Origin: Azovibrio restrictus
Lineage (GTDB): Bacteria; Bacteroidota; Bacteroidia; Chitinophagales; Chitinophagaceae
NCBI GenBank assembly: GCA_029255605.1
Contig: JANLJF010000066.1
Span: 1-44,603, forward strand
DNA: 44,603 bases
Direction of reading: 5' to 3'
A program made the position numbers and the translations under genes. The notes beneath the pieces were generated by a model, which saw only the letters and a program-made list of their open reading frames with translations, searched no databases and was not told the origin of the DNA. Of the stretch, positions 19,014 to 27,796 are shown piece by piece (position 1 is the first letter of the stretch; every line of letters starts with the position of its first letter).

Positions 19014-20384
19014 ATGAAAAAATTATTTTTACTTATTGCAGGTAGCTGCGTCGCTTTCGGCGCGTCTGCACAATCTCAGCTGAAAGGCGTGCCTTTTAAT
19101 AAGGCTATCGGCCTGACACACAAGCAAGAAGTGATGGAAGGGAAGACTGTACTGCCTGCAACAGCATTAGGTACAGCTAACAAAACGACCAGTGCTACAG
19201 AACGTTGGTATTCTCCATTCGATGAATATGATCAACTGGCAGAACCAGGTGTTTTGACTGACAACAGGATGATCTTCCCAATCTGGTTTGACTCTACTGT
19301 TCAACAGCGTTTTAATACAGGTCTGAGCCGTATCAACTATAGTTCAGTTGGTCAGCTGATCGATCCTATTTCTTCTGAAATCGTTAACGAACCAACTGCA
19401 TTTAGCGGAGAAGTTAAAATAGGTGTGAATAACACTTATACAGTCGACTCTGTAAACATTATGGGTTCTTATGTGAAGGTTCCAAGCAGGCCAGACGGAA
19501 TTGTAGATACCCTGATCTTCTCAGTGGTTCCTGCTCCGGGCCTTTATTATTACATGAGGAAAAACGATCCGAATTATGGTGCTAAAGTTGCACAGTATAC
19601 AGACCTGGATACACTTCAGATGTTCTCATTCCTTACAGATAGCGTAAACCGTGCCGGTTTAGCTCCTGCAGGTGGCAATGCCATAACTTGGAAAGTACCT
19701 CTTTTTGATGCAGATCGTGACACGGTTAATATCGTAGGCGGTCAAAGAAGCTGGACTCTGAAAGATTTCACATTCCCGGTTCCTAATGGTGGTCTTACTA
19801 TACCAGCAGGTAACAGGTTCGGTGTCACATGTACCTTTAAATCTGGTGATACATGGGCTGCTAATGTAGACTCTGTAACTTCTCGTCACCACTTCCTGGT
19901 AATGGCTGCTGCTACAGGCGATTCTAAAAATATGCCTAACGTGCTGAAAAATTTCAAGGACAGGAGCATGTCTCAACTGATGTTCTCTTTCGATACCAGC
20001 GCTTACATCCCTTCAATGATGATCGAGATCTGGAATGCAAATACATTCAACCAGGAATTCATCAGGATCGCTGGCCATGCTAAATGTACTGGCTGCTTCC
20101 AGGTAGGTATCAACGAAACTAACGGTGGTGTTATCTCTGCTGCTAATGCTTATCCTAACCCTGCTAACGAAAATGTTACAGTTAAATTCAGCCTGTACAA
20201 TGCAGCTGATGCAACTGTTAGCATCATGAATGCAGTAGGTCAGGTAGTTGCTACACAAAACCTGAACAACGTTCGTGAAGGTAAAGCTACTTTCTCTACA
20301 GCTAACCTGAACAGCGGTGTATATTTCTACAACGTAGAAGCTAACGGTCAACGTACAACTAAACGTTTCGTAGTTGCACACTAA
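19014..20384 (+). CDS. Secreted protein with type IX secretion C-terminal sorting domain
   Basis: A 456-residue exported protein. It has a clean signal peptide (KKLFLLIAGSCVAFGASAQ, cleavage after AQ). The last ~75 residues form a type A T9SS sorting domain: AYPNPANENVTVKFSLYNA, a central VSIMNAVGQVV strand, then LNSGVYFYNVEANGQ and the basic KRFVVAH end. The middle ~340 residues are beta-rich with repeated Tyr, Asp and Ser; I recognise no enzyme domain. The cargo is probably carried over the outer membrane and attached at the surface. Codon choice leans to GCT, GTT and AAC more than in neighbours, as in strongly expressed genes. It ends at a good terminator and is likely monocistronic. Confidence 0.85.
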   Translation: MKKLFLLIAGSCVAFGASAQSQLKGVPFNKAIGLTHKQEVMEGKTVLPATALGTANKTTSATERWYSPFDEYDQLAEPGVLTDNRMIFPIWFDSTVQQRFNTGLSRINYSSVGQLIDPISSEIVNEPTAFSGEVKIGVNNTYTVDSVNIMGSYVKVPSRPDGIVDTLIFSVVPAPGLYYYMRKNDPNYGAKVAQYTDLDTLQMFSFLTDSVNRAGLAPAGGNAITWKVPLFDADRDTVNIVGGQRSWTLKDFTFPVPNGGLTIPAGNRFGVTCTFKSGDTWAANVDSVTSRHHFLVMAAATGDSKNMPNVLKNFKDRSMSQLMFSFDTSAYIPSMMIEIWNANTFNQEFIRIAGHAKCTGCFQVGINETNGGVISAANAYPNPANENVTVKFSLYNAADATVSIMNAVGQVVATQNLNNVREGKATFSTANLNSGVYFYNVEANGQRTTKRFVVAH

Positions 20385-20407
20385 TCTTTAGCGTCTTTAA
20401 TATTAAG

Positions 20408-20445
20408 AAAAGGGTAACGTTTTGTTACCCTTTTTCTTTTTTTTC
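20408..20445 (+). terminator. Rho-independent terminator of the T9SS cargo gene
   Basis: AAAAGGGTAAC / GTTACCCTTTT forms an 11-bp stem with a GTTTT loop and is followed by a T-rich tail. Confidence 0.9.
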
Positions 20446-20532
20446 AAAACAATAGTTTATTATTGCACACGTCCGAAAACCGTGTGGCATTAGGCATTGT
20501 GTTTTAATATTTGAGTAAAAGAATTTCAGAGA

Positions 20533-22872
20533 ATGGCTAAAAACCTGCTGATTGTAGAGTCCCCTGCAAAAGCGAAAACGATAGAAAAGATACTGGGTGA
20601 AGATTTTGAGGTAAGATCTTGCTACGGTCATATCCGCGACCTTGAAAAAGAGGATATGGGTATCGATATCAATAACGGCTTCAAACCTAAGTACACCGTT
20701 TCAGAAGATAAGCAAAAGGTTGTAAAGGAACTCAAATCATTAGCAAAGAAGGCAGAAGATGTTTGGTTAGCAACCGATGAGGACCGTGAGGGTGAGGCCA
20801 TATCCTGGCATTTGTGCGAAGTATTGGGCCTGGACCCGGCTACTACTAAACGCATCGTTTTCCACGAAATCACAAAGCCGGCCATTAAGAAAGCAGTAGA
20901 GAAACCACGTACGGTAAATATGAACCTGGTGAATGCCCAGCAGGCACGCCGTGTGTTGGACCGTATTGTAGGTTTTGAAATATCGCCCATCCTGTGGCGC
21001 AAAATGAGCATGCGCAACAACCTTTCTGCCGGCCGTGTGCAATCGGTAGCAGTAAGGCTTATAGTAGAGCGCGAACGCGAGATAAACCGCTTTAAAGCAG
21101 AAAGCAGCTTTAAGGTAGAAGCGTTCTTCAATGCGGCAGATATTAATAATAAGAAAGTAACCTTTAAGGCAGATGGCCCCGATAAAATGAAGGGTTCTGC
21201 TACAGCCCGCACTTACCTGCAGCGCTGCATAAATGCTACCTATACCGTAAATGATGTACAGGTGAAGCCGGGTAAAAAATCGCCGGCAGCACCATTTACT
21301 ACATCAACCCTGCAGCAGGAAGCCAGCCGCAAGCTGGGCTATTCGGTATCGAAAACCATGCTGCTGGCACAGAAGCTTTACGAGAATGGTCACATCACCT
21401 ATATGCGTACCGACTCGGTAAACCTTTCTGAAACCGCGCAGGATGCTATAAAAGCAGCTGTGGAAAATATGTATGGTGATAAATACTATCAGCATCGCAA
21501 ATTCCAGAATAAGAACGAGTCAGCACAAGAGGCGCACGAAGCTATTCGCCCTACAGAGATGGGTACCACATCTGTAGGCGATGCAGATACCCAACGCTTG
21601 TACGACCTGATATGGAAGCGCTCCATAGCATCGCAAATGGCAGATGCACAACTGGAGCGTACCATTGCTAAAATAGGGGTATCATCTCAACCCGACCCAT
21701 TGACCGCTACCGGCGAAGTGCTGCGTTTTGATGGCTTCCTGAAGGTATATACAGAAGGTAAGGACGAAGAAGATGGTGATGAAGAAAACAGCGGTATGCT
21801 GCCGCCATTAACGGTAGGCCAGCAACTGGACCTGCAGGAAATGCGTGCTACAGAACGTTTCTCGCGCCCTTCCCCAAGGTATACAGAGGCATCGCTGGTT
21901 AAAAAGCTGGAAGAACTGGGTATTGGCCGTCCATCTACATACGCACCTACTATCAGCACCGTGCAACAGCGCGGCTATGTAGAAAAGCGTGATAAAGAAG
22001 GGGTGAAACGTGAATACGAAATACTGACACTGAAGAGTGATAATATTACCGAAGTAAAAGAAAGCGAGAATACCGGAGCAGAACGGAACAAATTGTTCCC
22101 TACCGATCTGGGTATGGTAGTTACCGACTTCCTGAGCGAGCACTTCGACAAGGTAATGGACTATAGCTTCACGGCCAAGATAGAAGAAGAATTTGACGAG
22201 ATAGCACAAGGCAAGGAGCAGTGGAACAAAATGATAGAAGGCTTCTATCAACCATTCCACCAAACGGTAGAGCATACGCTGGAACATGCCGGCCGTGCCA
22301 AAGGTGAGCACGAACTGGGTACAGACCCTGTAAGCGGCAAGCCTGTAGTAGCCCGCCTGGGTCGCTTTGGCCCAATGGTGCAGATAGGCAGCACGGAAGA
22401 TGAAGAAAAACCTCGTTTTGCCAAACTGCGCACCAACCAAAGTATCGAAACCATCACATTGGAAGAAGCAATGGAGCTCTTCAAGCTGCCGCGTACACTG
22501 GGCAAGTTTGAAGGTGAAGATGTAGTAGTGAACATCGGCCGTTTTGGCCCGTATGCGCAGCACACCGGCAAATTCTATTCTTTGAAAAAAGAGATGGACC
22601 CATATACGGTAGAGCTGGAAGAAGTAGCGCCGCTGATAGAAGAAAAGCGTAAAGCTGCCGCAGAAAGTACCATCAAGATATTCGAAAAAGAAAAGATCAA
22701 AATACTGAAAGGCCCTTATGGCCCGTACATAAAACAAGGCCTGAGGAACTACAAAATACCGAAAGACAAGATTGAAACTGCCGCCGACCTTACGATAGAA
22801 GAGGTGAAAGCAATCATTGAAGAAGTGAAGGCAAATCCGCCTAAAAAAACGGCAAGGAAGAAAAAATCATAA
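20533..22872 (+). CDS. topA: DNA topoisomerase I
   Basis: A 779-residue type IA topoisomerase that relaxes negative supercoils. The TOPRIM domain (about 1-140) has VESPAKAKTIEKIL and the metal-binding DEDREGEAISWHL. The catalytic tyrosine is Tyr290 in HITYMRTDSVNLSE, followed by AHEAIRPTE and ASLVKKLEELGIGRPSTYAPTI. In place of C-terminal zinc fingers there are repeats of the Topo C-Rpt kind (ARLGRFGPMVQIG, NIGRFGPYAQHTG, GPYGPYIKQGL) and a lysine-rich end, the usual Bacteroidetes form. A SirB1-like gene follows after 41 bases and is probably cotranscribed. Confidence 0.96.
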   Translation: MAKNLLIVESPAKAKTIEKILGEDFEVRSCYGHIRDLEKEDMGIDINNGFKPKYTVSEDKQKVVKELKSLAKKAEDVWLATDEDREGEAISWHLCEVLGLDPATTKRIVFHEITKPAIKKAVEKPRTVNMNLVNAQQARRVLDRIVGFEISPILWRKMSMRNNLSAGRVQSVAVRLIVEREREINRFKAESSFKVEAFFNAADINNKKVTFKADGPDKMKGSATARTYLQRCINATYTVNDVQVKPGKKSPAAPFTTSTLQQEASRKLGYSVSKTMLLAQKLYENGHITYMRTDSVNLSETAQDAIKAAVENMYGDKYYQHRKFQNKNESAQEAHEAIRPTEMGTTSVGDADTQRLYDLIWKRSIASQMADAQLERTIAKIGVSSQPDPLTATGEVLRFDGFLKVYTEGKDEEDGDEENSGMLPPLTVGQQLDLQEMRATERFSRPSPRYTEASLVKKLEELGIGRPSTYAPTISTVQQRGYVEKRDKEGVKREYEILTLKSDNITEVKESENTGAERNKLFPTDLGMVVTDFLSEHFDKVMDYSFTAKIEEEFDEIAQGKEQWNKMIEGFYQPFHQTVEHTLEHAGRAKGEHELGTDPVSGKPVVARLGRFGPMVQIGSTEDEEKPRFAKLRTNQSIETITLEEAMELFKLPRTLGKFEGEDVVVNIGRFGPYAQHTGKFYSLKKEMDPYTVELEEVAPLIEEKRKAAAESTIKIFEKEKIKILKGPYGPYIKQGLRNYKIPKDKIETAADLTIEEVKAIIEEVKANPPKKTARKKKS

Positions 22873-22913
22873 AGAAATTGGTGTAACTTAAGGTAGTGTA
22901 AACCGGTGTTTTG

Positions 22914-23813
22914 ATGCAGGCAAATAAAGAAATATCTGCGCTGTTACAGCTTATAGACGACCCTGATAGTGAAGTGTTCGATACCGTTGCGGCTAAGTTG
23001 CTGCACTACGGTAAAGACATCATCCCTAACCTGGAACAGCTGTGGGAAGTAACGGTAGATGAAGATGTGCAGGAACGTATAGAAAGCCTCATTCACCGTG
23101 TGCATTTTCAAGACCTGCAACAGGAATTCTTCGATTGGAGCCATTCTAAGAATCCGGAACTGCTGCGCGGTGCCATACTGGTAGCCAAATACCAGTTTCC
23201 CGACCTGAACATTCCATCCATACTGAGCCAGTTCGACCAGATACGTCGTAATATATGGTTGGAGTTGAATAATTATCTGACCCCGCTGGAGCAGGTAAAT
23301 ATTTTCAACAGCATTCTTTACAATTATTACAAGCTGCAGGGTCACGAGCTTACAGAGCGCGAGCCTAAATACTTTTTCATCAACCAGGTGCTGGAAAGCA
23401 AGCAGGGTAATGCCTATTCATTAGGTGTGCTATACCTCGCCCTTTGCGAACTGCTGGATATACCCATATTTGCAGTGGAACTGCCACGCCAGTTTGTATT
23501 CGCTTACATCGATACCCTGCACCATTTCTACAAGCAGGATGATGATGAAGGTGTGCAACAGGTACAATTTTATATAGACCCGCTGAACGGTATGGTGTAC
23601 ACGCAGAAAGATGTAGATACCTACCTGAAGAAGATAAATGCATCAGGCCGTGAAAACTATTTCACGCCTATACTTTCCAAGCGTATCATCTTTAAAATGC
23701 TGGAAGAACTGGCCCTTTGCTACCGGTATAAAAGGGACGACCAGCGTGCCGACGAAATACAGCAGCTAATGCGCATGCTTGTAGATGTAAATACAGATAA
23801 TAATATAGATTAA
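22914..23813 (+). CDS. SirB1-like, transglutaminase-fold protein
   Basis: A 299-residue protein. The N-terminal ~120 residues are alpha-helical and HEAT-like (ISALLQLIDDPDSEVFDTVAAKLL), and the remainder matches the SirB1/transglutaminase-like family: YNYYKLQG, then FFINQVLESKQGNAYSLGVL where transglutaminases have the catalytic Cys, followed by LCELLDIPIFAVELPRQFVFAY. The position normally held by Cys is Ser or Ala here, so enzymatic transglutaminase activity is unlikely. The role of this family is unclear. TTG at 22911 and ATG at 22914 are both possible; ATG is preferred. It follows topA closely and converges on gldE with a 3-base gap. Confidence 0.75.
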   Translation: MQANKEISALLQLIDDPDSEVFDTVAAKLLHYGKDIIPNLEQLWEVTVDEDVQERIESLIHRVHFQDLQQEFFDWSHSKNPELLRGAILVAKYQFPDLNIPSILSQFDQIRRNIWLELNNYLTPLEQVNIFNSILYNYYKLQGHELTEREPKYFFINQVLESKQGNAYSLGVLYLALCELLDIPIFAVELPRQFVFAYIDTLHHFYKQDDDEGVQQVQFYIDPLNGMVYTQKDVDTYLKKINASGRENYFTPILSKRIIFKMLEELALCYRYKRDDQRADEIQQLMRMLVDVNTDNNID

Positions 23814-23816
23814 AGA

Positions 23817-25166
23817 TTACAGATCCTCATCGTCGGGATTGATGGTCAGCTTCACGCGCTGTATGCGCATCTTATCAATGTTCAAGACTGTAAAGTCATA
23901 TTCTTTGTAGCTCACCGTTTCATTTACCACAGGAAACTTACCTGAAATTTCCAGTATCAGCCCAGCCAGTGAATCACTCTCGCCACGTACATGTTCAAAG
24001 GTGTCTGATGGTTCGCCTATCATTCGGCATACATCATTTATCAGGGTCTTGCCTTCAAAAATATAGTTGCTGTCGTCTATCTTTTTAAAGTGCAGGTCTT
24101 CCTCGTCAAACTCATCTTTGATGTCGCCGATGATCTCTTCCATAATATCTTCCAGCGTTACAATGCCTGAAGTGCCACCAAACTCATCTACCACTATGGC
24201 AAAGTGTATGCGCTTTTGCTGAAACTCTTTCAGCAGGTCTTCTATCAGCTTGCCTTCGTGCACAAAGTAAGCAGGGCGTATCAGTTTATGCCAGTCGAAA
24301 TGGTCATCATCCGTATGCGGCAGAAAGTCTTTGGTATGTATCATACCCGCTACCTTATCCAGGCTCTCTTTGTATACCGGCAAGCGCGAATAGCCTACTT
24401 CTATGGCCAGCTTTTGCACTTCGGGAAACGTAAGCTCATTAGGAATACCACTCACATCCATACGCGTACGCATGATCTGGCGAACGGTGATATTGCCGAA
24501 TTTCAGGATGCCTTTAAAGATGTTTACCTCCTCGCGCGTGGCGGTATGCCCTACGGTCAACTCTATGGCATGCTCAAAATCTTCATTGCTGATGTTGTTC
24601 GATGGTTTGGTACCTATACGTTCTTCTATATAGTTGGTAGATGATACCAGCACACTGCTTACGGGTTTGAAGATGCCGCTCATGATCTTCAGCACCGGTG
24701 CCGAGAACAGGGCCATGCGCAGGTTATTCTGTGTAGCATATACTTTGGGTAATACCTCGCCAAACAGTACCAGCAGAAAAGTCACTACCACTACCTGTAT
24801 TAAGAATGATGCCACCTCGTTCATTTCGGGCGGCAGCAATTGTTTCACCAGCAGGTTGGTGGTGATAACAATGGCTATGTTGATGAAGTTATTGGTCACC
24901 AGTATAGTGGCCAGCAGCATTTTGGGCTGTTCCAGTAGTTGAATGGCTTGCGTTGCGCTTTGCTCATCCTTTAGCTTCAGGTAATTAATGTCTTTGGCGC
25001 TCAGGGAAAAGTAGGCAGTCTCTGCCCCTGCTGTAATGGCAGTAAGCAACAGCAATATCAAAATGATGATAATGAGTATGGTGACATTAGACGCGGAGAA
25101 AGCTTCCTGCGATGCTTGTAATAACAGGGCCAGCGTTGTCGTTTCCCCTTCAGTTGAGCTTCCCAA
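23817..25166 (-). CDS. gldE: GldE, CNNM/CBS-type gliding-associated membrane protein
   Basis: A 449-residue HlyC/CorC (CNNM) family protein. The N-terminal transmembrane domain (about 27-170) has VTILIIIILILLLLTAITAGAETAYF; then come two CBS domains (about 215-345; SRLPVYKESLDKVAGMIHTKD and FAIVVDEFGGTSGIVTLEDI) and a C-terminal CorC/HlyC domain. GldE supports gliding in flavobacteria, normally with the lipoprotein GldD. The mutY-ssb-gldE order seen here matches the known arrangement, but no gldD follows: the next gene is an unrelated convergent one. No ATG exists between the in-frame stop at 25190 and the membrane domain, so TTG at 25166 is the likely start, supported by a promoter element at 25192-25199. 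Confidence 0.87.
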   Translation of the reverse strand: MGSSTEGETTTLALLLQASQEAFSASNVTILIIIILILLLLTAITAGAETAYFSLSAKDINYLKLKDEQSATQAIQLLEQPKMLLATILVTNNFINIAIVITTNLLVKQLLPPEMNEVASFLIQVVVVTFLLVLFGEVLPKVYATQNNLRMALFSAPVLKIMSGIFKPVSSVLVSSTNYIEERIGTKPSNNISNEDFEHAIELTVGHTATREEVNIFKGILKFGNITVRQIMRTRMDVSGIPNELTFPEVQKLAIEVGYSRLPVYKESLDKVAGMIHTKDFLPHTDDDHFDWHKLIRPAYFVHEGKLIEDLLKEFQQKRIHFAIVVDEFGGTSGIVTLEDIMEEIIGDIKDEFDEEDLHFKKIDDSNYIFEGKTLINDVCRMIGEPSDTFEHVRGESDSLAGLILEISGKFPVVNETVSYKEYDFTVLNIDKMRIQRVKLTINPDDEDL

Positions 25167-25191
25167 AATGTGTCGCTTGTTTGGTGACTAC

Positions 25192-25199
25192 CAAAATTA
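25192..25199 (-). promoter_or_regulatory. Putative -7 promoter element of gldE
   Basis: TAATTTTG on the minus strand matches TAnnTTTG. It follows the ssb terminator directly, so gldE appears to have its own promoter with a leader of about 20 bases before TTG 25166. Confidence 0.55.
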
Positions 25200-25232
25200 A
25201 AAAAAGGAAAGAAATAAAGTGCTTCTTTCCTT
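25199..25232 (-). terminator. Rho-independent terminator of ssb
   Basis: On the minus strand AAGGAAAGAA / TTCTTTCCTT forms a perfect 10-bp stem with a 9-base loop and is followed by five T residues. It separates ssb from gldE. Confidence 0.8.
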
Positions 25233-25256
25233 ATATAAATATAATAGGCTTGAATA

Positions 25257-25685
25257 TTAAAAAGGCAGGTCGTCTTTAGTAGGCTCAATATTAGGGTCGT
25301 AGCTGATATCCTGATGCGTGGTATCGCCTGAATTCTGATAATCGCCATTTTCCTTACGTTTATCCAGCATTACCAGGTTATCGCCCACTATTTCGGTGCT
25401 GAAACGTTTGTTTTTGTCTTTGTCTTCCCAATGGCGGGTGCGCAGGCGGCCTTCTATGAATACCAGGCTGCCCTTGTGCAGGTACTTTTGTGCTAGCTCG
25501 GCCAGGCCGCGCCATAACACTACGGTATGCCATTCTGTTTGCGATACGAGGTTGCCGTTCTTGTCTTTAAAGGTTTCGGTAGTAGCGAGGGGGAACTTTG
25601 CCACAGCTATATTTCCTTCCAGATATTGTAAGTCCGGGTCGCGTCCAAGATTTCCAATCAACATGACTCTGTTTACGCCTCTCAT
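25257..25685 (-). CDS. ssb: Single-stranded DNA-binding protein
   Basis: A 142-residue OB-fold protein that coats single-stranded DNA in replication and repair. It begins RGVNRVMLIGNLGRDPDLQYLE, continues with WHTVVLWRGLAELAQKYLHKGSLV and GRLRTRHWEDKDKN, and ends in an acidic tip DDLPF, which recruits partner proteins. The unstructured linker is short, so the protein is at the small end of the family. mutY lies 46 bases upstream on the same strand and may share a transcript. Confidence 0.95.
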   Translation of the reverse strand: MRGVNRVMLIGNLGRDPDLQYLEGNIAVAKFPLATTETFKDKNGNLVSQTEWHTVVLWRGLAELAQKYLHKGSLVFIEGRLRTRHWEDKDKNKRFSTEIVGDNLVMLDKRKENGDYQNSGDTTHQDISYDPNIEPTKDDLPF

Positions 25686-25731
25686 AATTGTTTAATTTAC
25701 CAATTAGTTTTTTTTATAAAGCCTTATAACT

Positions 25732-26805
25732 CTAAAAATAAAATATTTTTTCTAAAAAAGAAAGTACACTTTTAGGGAAGGCATAATTCTTCAAATCGCT
25801 GCTGTCAACCCATTCGCCGCCATCAGGAGTATGTATATCCATACTTTTTACGGGTAAGGTAAAGAAGGAGAAGGTGATGTGCTGGTGAGTCAGCTTTTGG
25901 TTCATGGTATCAGTAAAGGCAGGCACGCCTGCGATGCTCAGTGCTTTGAATGCCGGTGTTTTTGCCAGCTTTTCAGCCGTCAGGGTTTCATCTGCTTCTA
26001 CCAGCAGCGGCTCGTACAGGTTTTGCCATATATCCTTGCCGGTGCGCTTGTGCAGCCACAGCTTGTTCTTATGTGTCAGCAGCAGGTAATGGAAGTAGCG
26101 TTTGCGCACCGCTTGTTTTTTACCGCGCACCGGCAGCAGTTGTATCATATCCTGCTTATAGGCTACGCATTTCTTTTGCAGCGGGCAGGTATCGCATGCC
26201 GGGTTTTGCGGGGTGCATACGGTTGCCCCCAGGTCCATAATGGCTTGGTTGTAGGTGGCGCTGTTATGCACATCCAGCAGTTGTTGGGCTAATGTTGCAA
26301 ACTGCTTTTTACCCTCGGTACTGTCAAATGGCGTATCGATGCCAAAGTAACGCGCCAGTACACGGTACACATTTCCATCTACCACCGCATGTGGCAGGTT
26401 GTAGGCAAATGAGGCAATGGCTGCTGCCGTATATGGGCCTATGCCTTTCAGCGCTATGATGTCTTCATATGTATCGGGAAATTTCCCGTTTAACTCCTGC
26501 GCTATATAGCGGGCGGTAGCCAGCATATTCTTGCAACGATTGTAGTAGCCCAGCCCCTGCCATATGCGAAAGGCAGCTTCATCGGTGCTCTTGGCAAGGT
26601 GGATAATGGTAGGGTAGGTTTCTATAAAGCGTAGATAGTAGGGCAGCCCTTGCTGCGCCCGCGTTTGCTGCAGTATTATTTCCGATAGCCATATTTTATA
26701 AGGGTCTTTTTCCGATTTCCACGGCAGCTCCCGGTCATTGTCGTTATGGTGCCAATCCATTAGCTGGCGGGTAAAATATTGCTGCTGTGCCTTTTGCATT
26801 TCCAT
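25732..26805 (-). CDS. mutY: Adenine DNA glycosylase MutY
   Basis: About 357 residues; removes A mispaired with 8-oxoguanine. The catalytic EIILQQTRAQQG segment, the helix-hairpin-helix LKGIGPYTAAAIASFAY with the catalytic Asp in HAVVDGNVYRVLAR, and the [4Fe-4S] cysteines with C-x6-C-x2-C-x5-C spacing (CTPQNPACDTCPLQKKC) are all present. A C-terminal NUDIX-like domain (about 235-357) recognises the oxidised base. The frame is open to 26853; the ATG at 26805 (MEMQKAQQQYF) better fits the family's N-terminus, but the exact start is uncertain. First gene of the mutY-ssb-gldE run. Confidence 0.94.
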   Translation of the reverse strand: MEMQKAQQQYFTRQLMDWHHNDNDRELPWKSEKDPYKIWLSEIILQQTRAQQGLPYYLRFIETYPTIIHLAKSTDEAAFRIWQGLGYYNRCKNMLATARYIAQELNGKFPDTYEDIIALKGIGPYTAAAIASFAYNLPHAVVDGNVYRVLARYFGIDTPFDSTEGKKQFATLAQQLLDVHNSATYNQAIMDLGATVCTPQNPACDTCPLQKKCVAYKQDMIQLLPVRGKKQAVRKRYFHYLLLTHKNKLWLHKRTGKDIWQNLYEPLLVEADETLTAEKLAKTPAFKALSIAGVPAFTDTMNQKLTHQHITFSFFTLPVKSMDIHTPDGGEWVDSSDLKNYAFPKSVLSFLEKIFYF

Positions 26806-26872
26806 CCACCTGCAATTTACAGAAGCAGGCCATTGTGCTATATTTTTTATCAAAAAAGTGCTGACTAAAAGC

Positions 26873-26880
26873 TACTTTTG
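26873..26880 (+). promoter_or_regulatory. Putative -7 promoter element of the transketolase subunit gene
   Basis: TACTTTTG matches TAnnTTTG exactly, 20 bases before the ATG at 26901. Confidence 0.6.
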
Positions 26881-26900
26881 CGGCACAATTTGCTTTTAAA

Positions 26901-27746
26901 ATGGATTTGAACAAGCTGACACAAACAGCAACACAGGTGCGCAGGGATATCGTACGTATGGTACATGCTATGCAAAGCGGCCACCCCGGCGGCTCACTGG
27001 GCTGTACAGAGTACATGGTGGCCCTGTATTTTCATATCATGAAGCACAATCCTGCTTTCAATATGGATGGACAAGGAGAAGACCTGTTTTTCTTATCCAA
27101 CGGGCATATTTCCCCTGTATTCTACAGTGTGCTGGCGCGTTCGGGTTATTTCCCTATCAGCGAGCTGAGCACCTTCCGTAAAATAGATTCGCGCCTGCAA
27201 GGCCACCCTACCACGCACGAACACCTGCCGGGTGTGCGCATAGCCAGTGGCTCACTGGGGCAGGGTATGAGCGTAGCAGCAGGTGCTGCACTTACCAAAA
27301 AGCTGAATGGTGATGACCGCATCGTGTATTCGCTGCATGGCGATGGCGAACTGCAGGAAGGCCAGAACTGGGAGGCCATCATGTTTGCAGCACACCACAA
27401 GATAGACAACCTGATAGCTACTATAGATGTGAATGGCCAGCAGATAGACGGCCCTACTGATAAAGTAATGAACCTAGGCTCTCTGGGTGCCAAGTTTGAA
27501 GCCTTTGGCTGGCATGTCATCGTGCTGACAGATGGTAATGATATGGAGCAGGTGGTAAAAACACTGGAAGCTGCCAAAGCGCAAACAGGAAATGGTAAGC
27601 CTATCTGCGTACTGATGAATACCATCATGGGCCGCGGTGTAGATTTTATGGAAGGTACACACGAATGGCACGGTATAGCGCCAAATGATGATCAATTGGC
27701 ATCGGCACTGAACCAACTGGTACCTGCTACTGTGGGCGATTATTAA
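26901..27746 (+). CDS. Transketolase, N-terminal (TPP-binding) subunit
   Basis: A 281-residue protein equal to the N-terminal half of transketolase, which moves two-carbon units in the pentose phosphate pathway. It shows the substrate/TPP contacts MQSGHPGGSLGCTEYMVALYF, ASGSLGQGMSVAAGAAL, and the TPP-pyrophosphate motif HGDGELQEGQNWEA followed by TIDVNGQQIDGPTD. Bacteria with split transketolase usually encode the C-terminal subunit directly downstream; here a terminator and the convergent acyl-CoA dehydrogenase gene follow instead. The partner must be elsewhere. A promoter element precedes the gene. Confidence 0.93.
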   Translation: MDLNKLTQTATQVRRDIVRMVHAMQSGHPGGSLGCTEYMVALYFHIMKHNPAFNMDGQGEDLFFLSNGHISPVFYSVLARSGYFPISELSTFRKIDSRLQGHPTTHEHLPGVRIASGSLGQGMSVAAGAALTKKLNGDDRIVYSLHGDGELQEGQNWEAIMFAAHHKIDNLIATIDVNGQQIDGPTDKVMNLGSLGAKFEAFGWHVIVLTDGNDMEQVVKTLEAAKAQTGNGKPICVLMNTIMGRGVDFMEGTHEWHGIAPNDDQLASALNQLVPATVGDY

Positions 27747-27770
27747 TACTATACTTCTTAATACGAATTA

Positions 27771-27795
27771 AAAAGCCCCGCATTGCGGGGCTTTT
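27771..27795. terminator. Bidirectional terminator (AAAAGCCCCGC hairpin)
   Basis: AAAAGCCCCGC / GCGGGGCTTTT is a perfect 11-bp stem with an ATT loop and A/T tracts on both sides. It sits between convergent genes and has the same core as the hairpin at 17629-17653. Confidence 0.92.
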
Positions 27796-27796
27796 C

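Noticed and set aside
21808-22737. A 309-codon minus-strand frame opposite topA
   Set aside because: It is an antisense shadow; the protein is rich in Phe/Tyr/Cys with no domain, while topA is certain.
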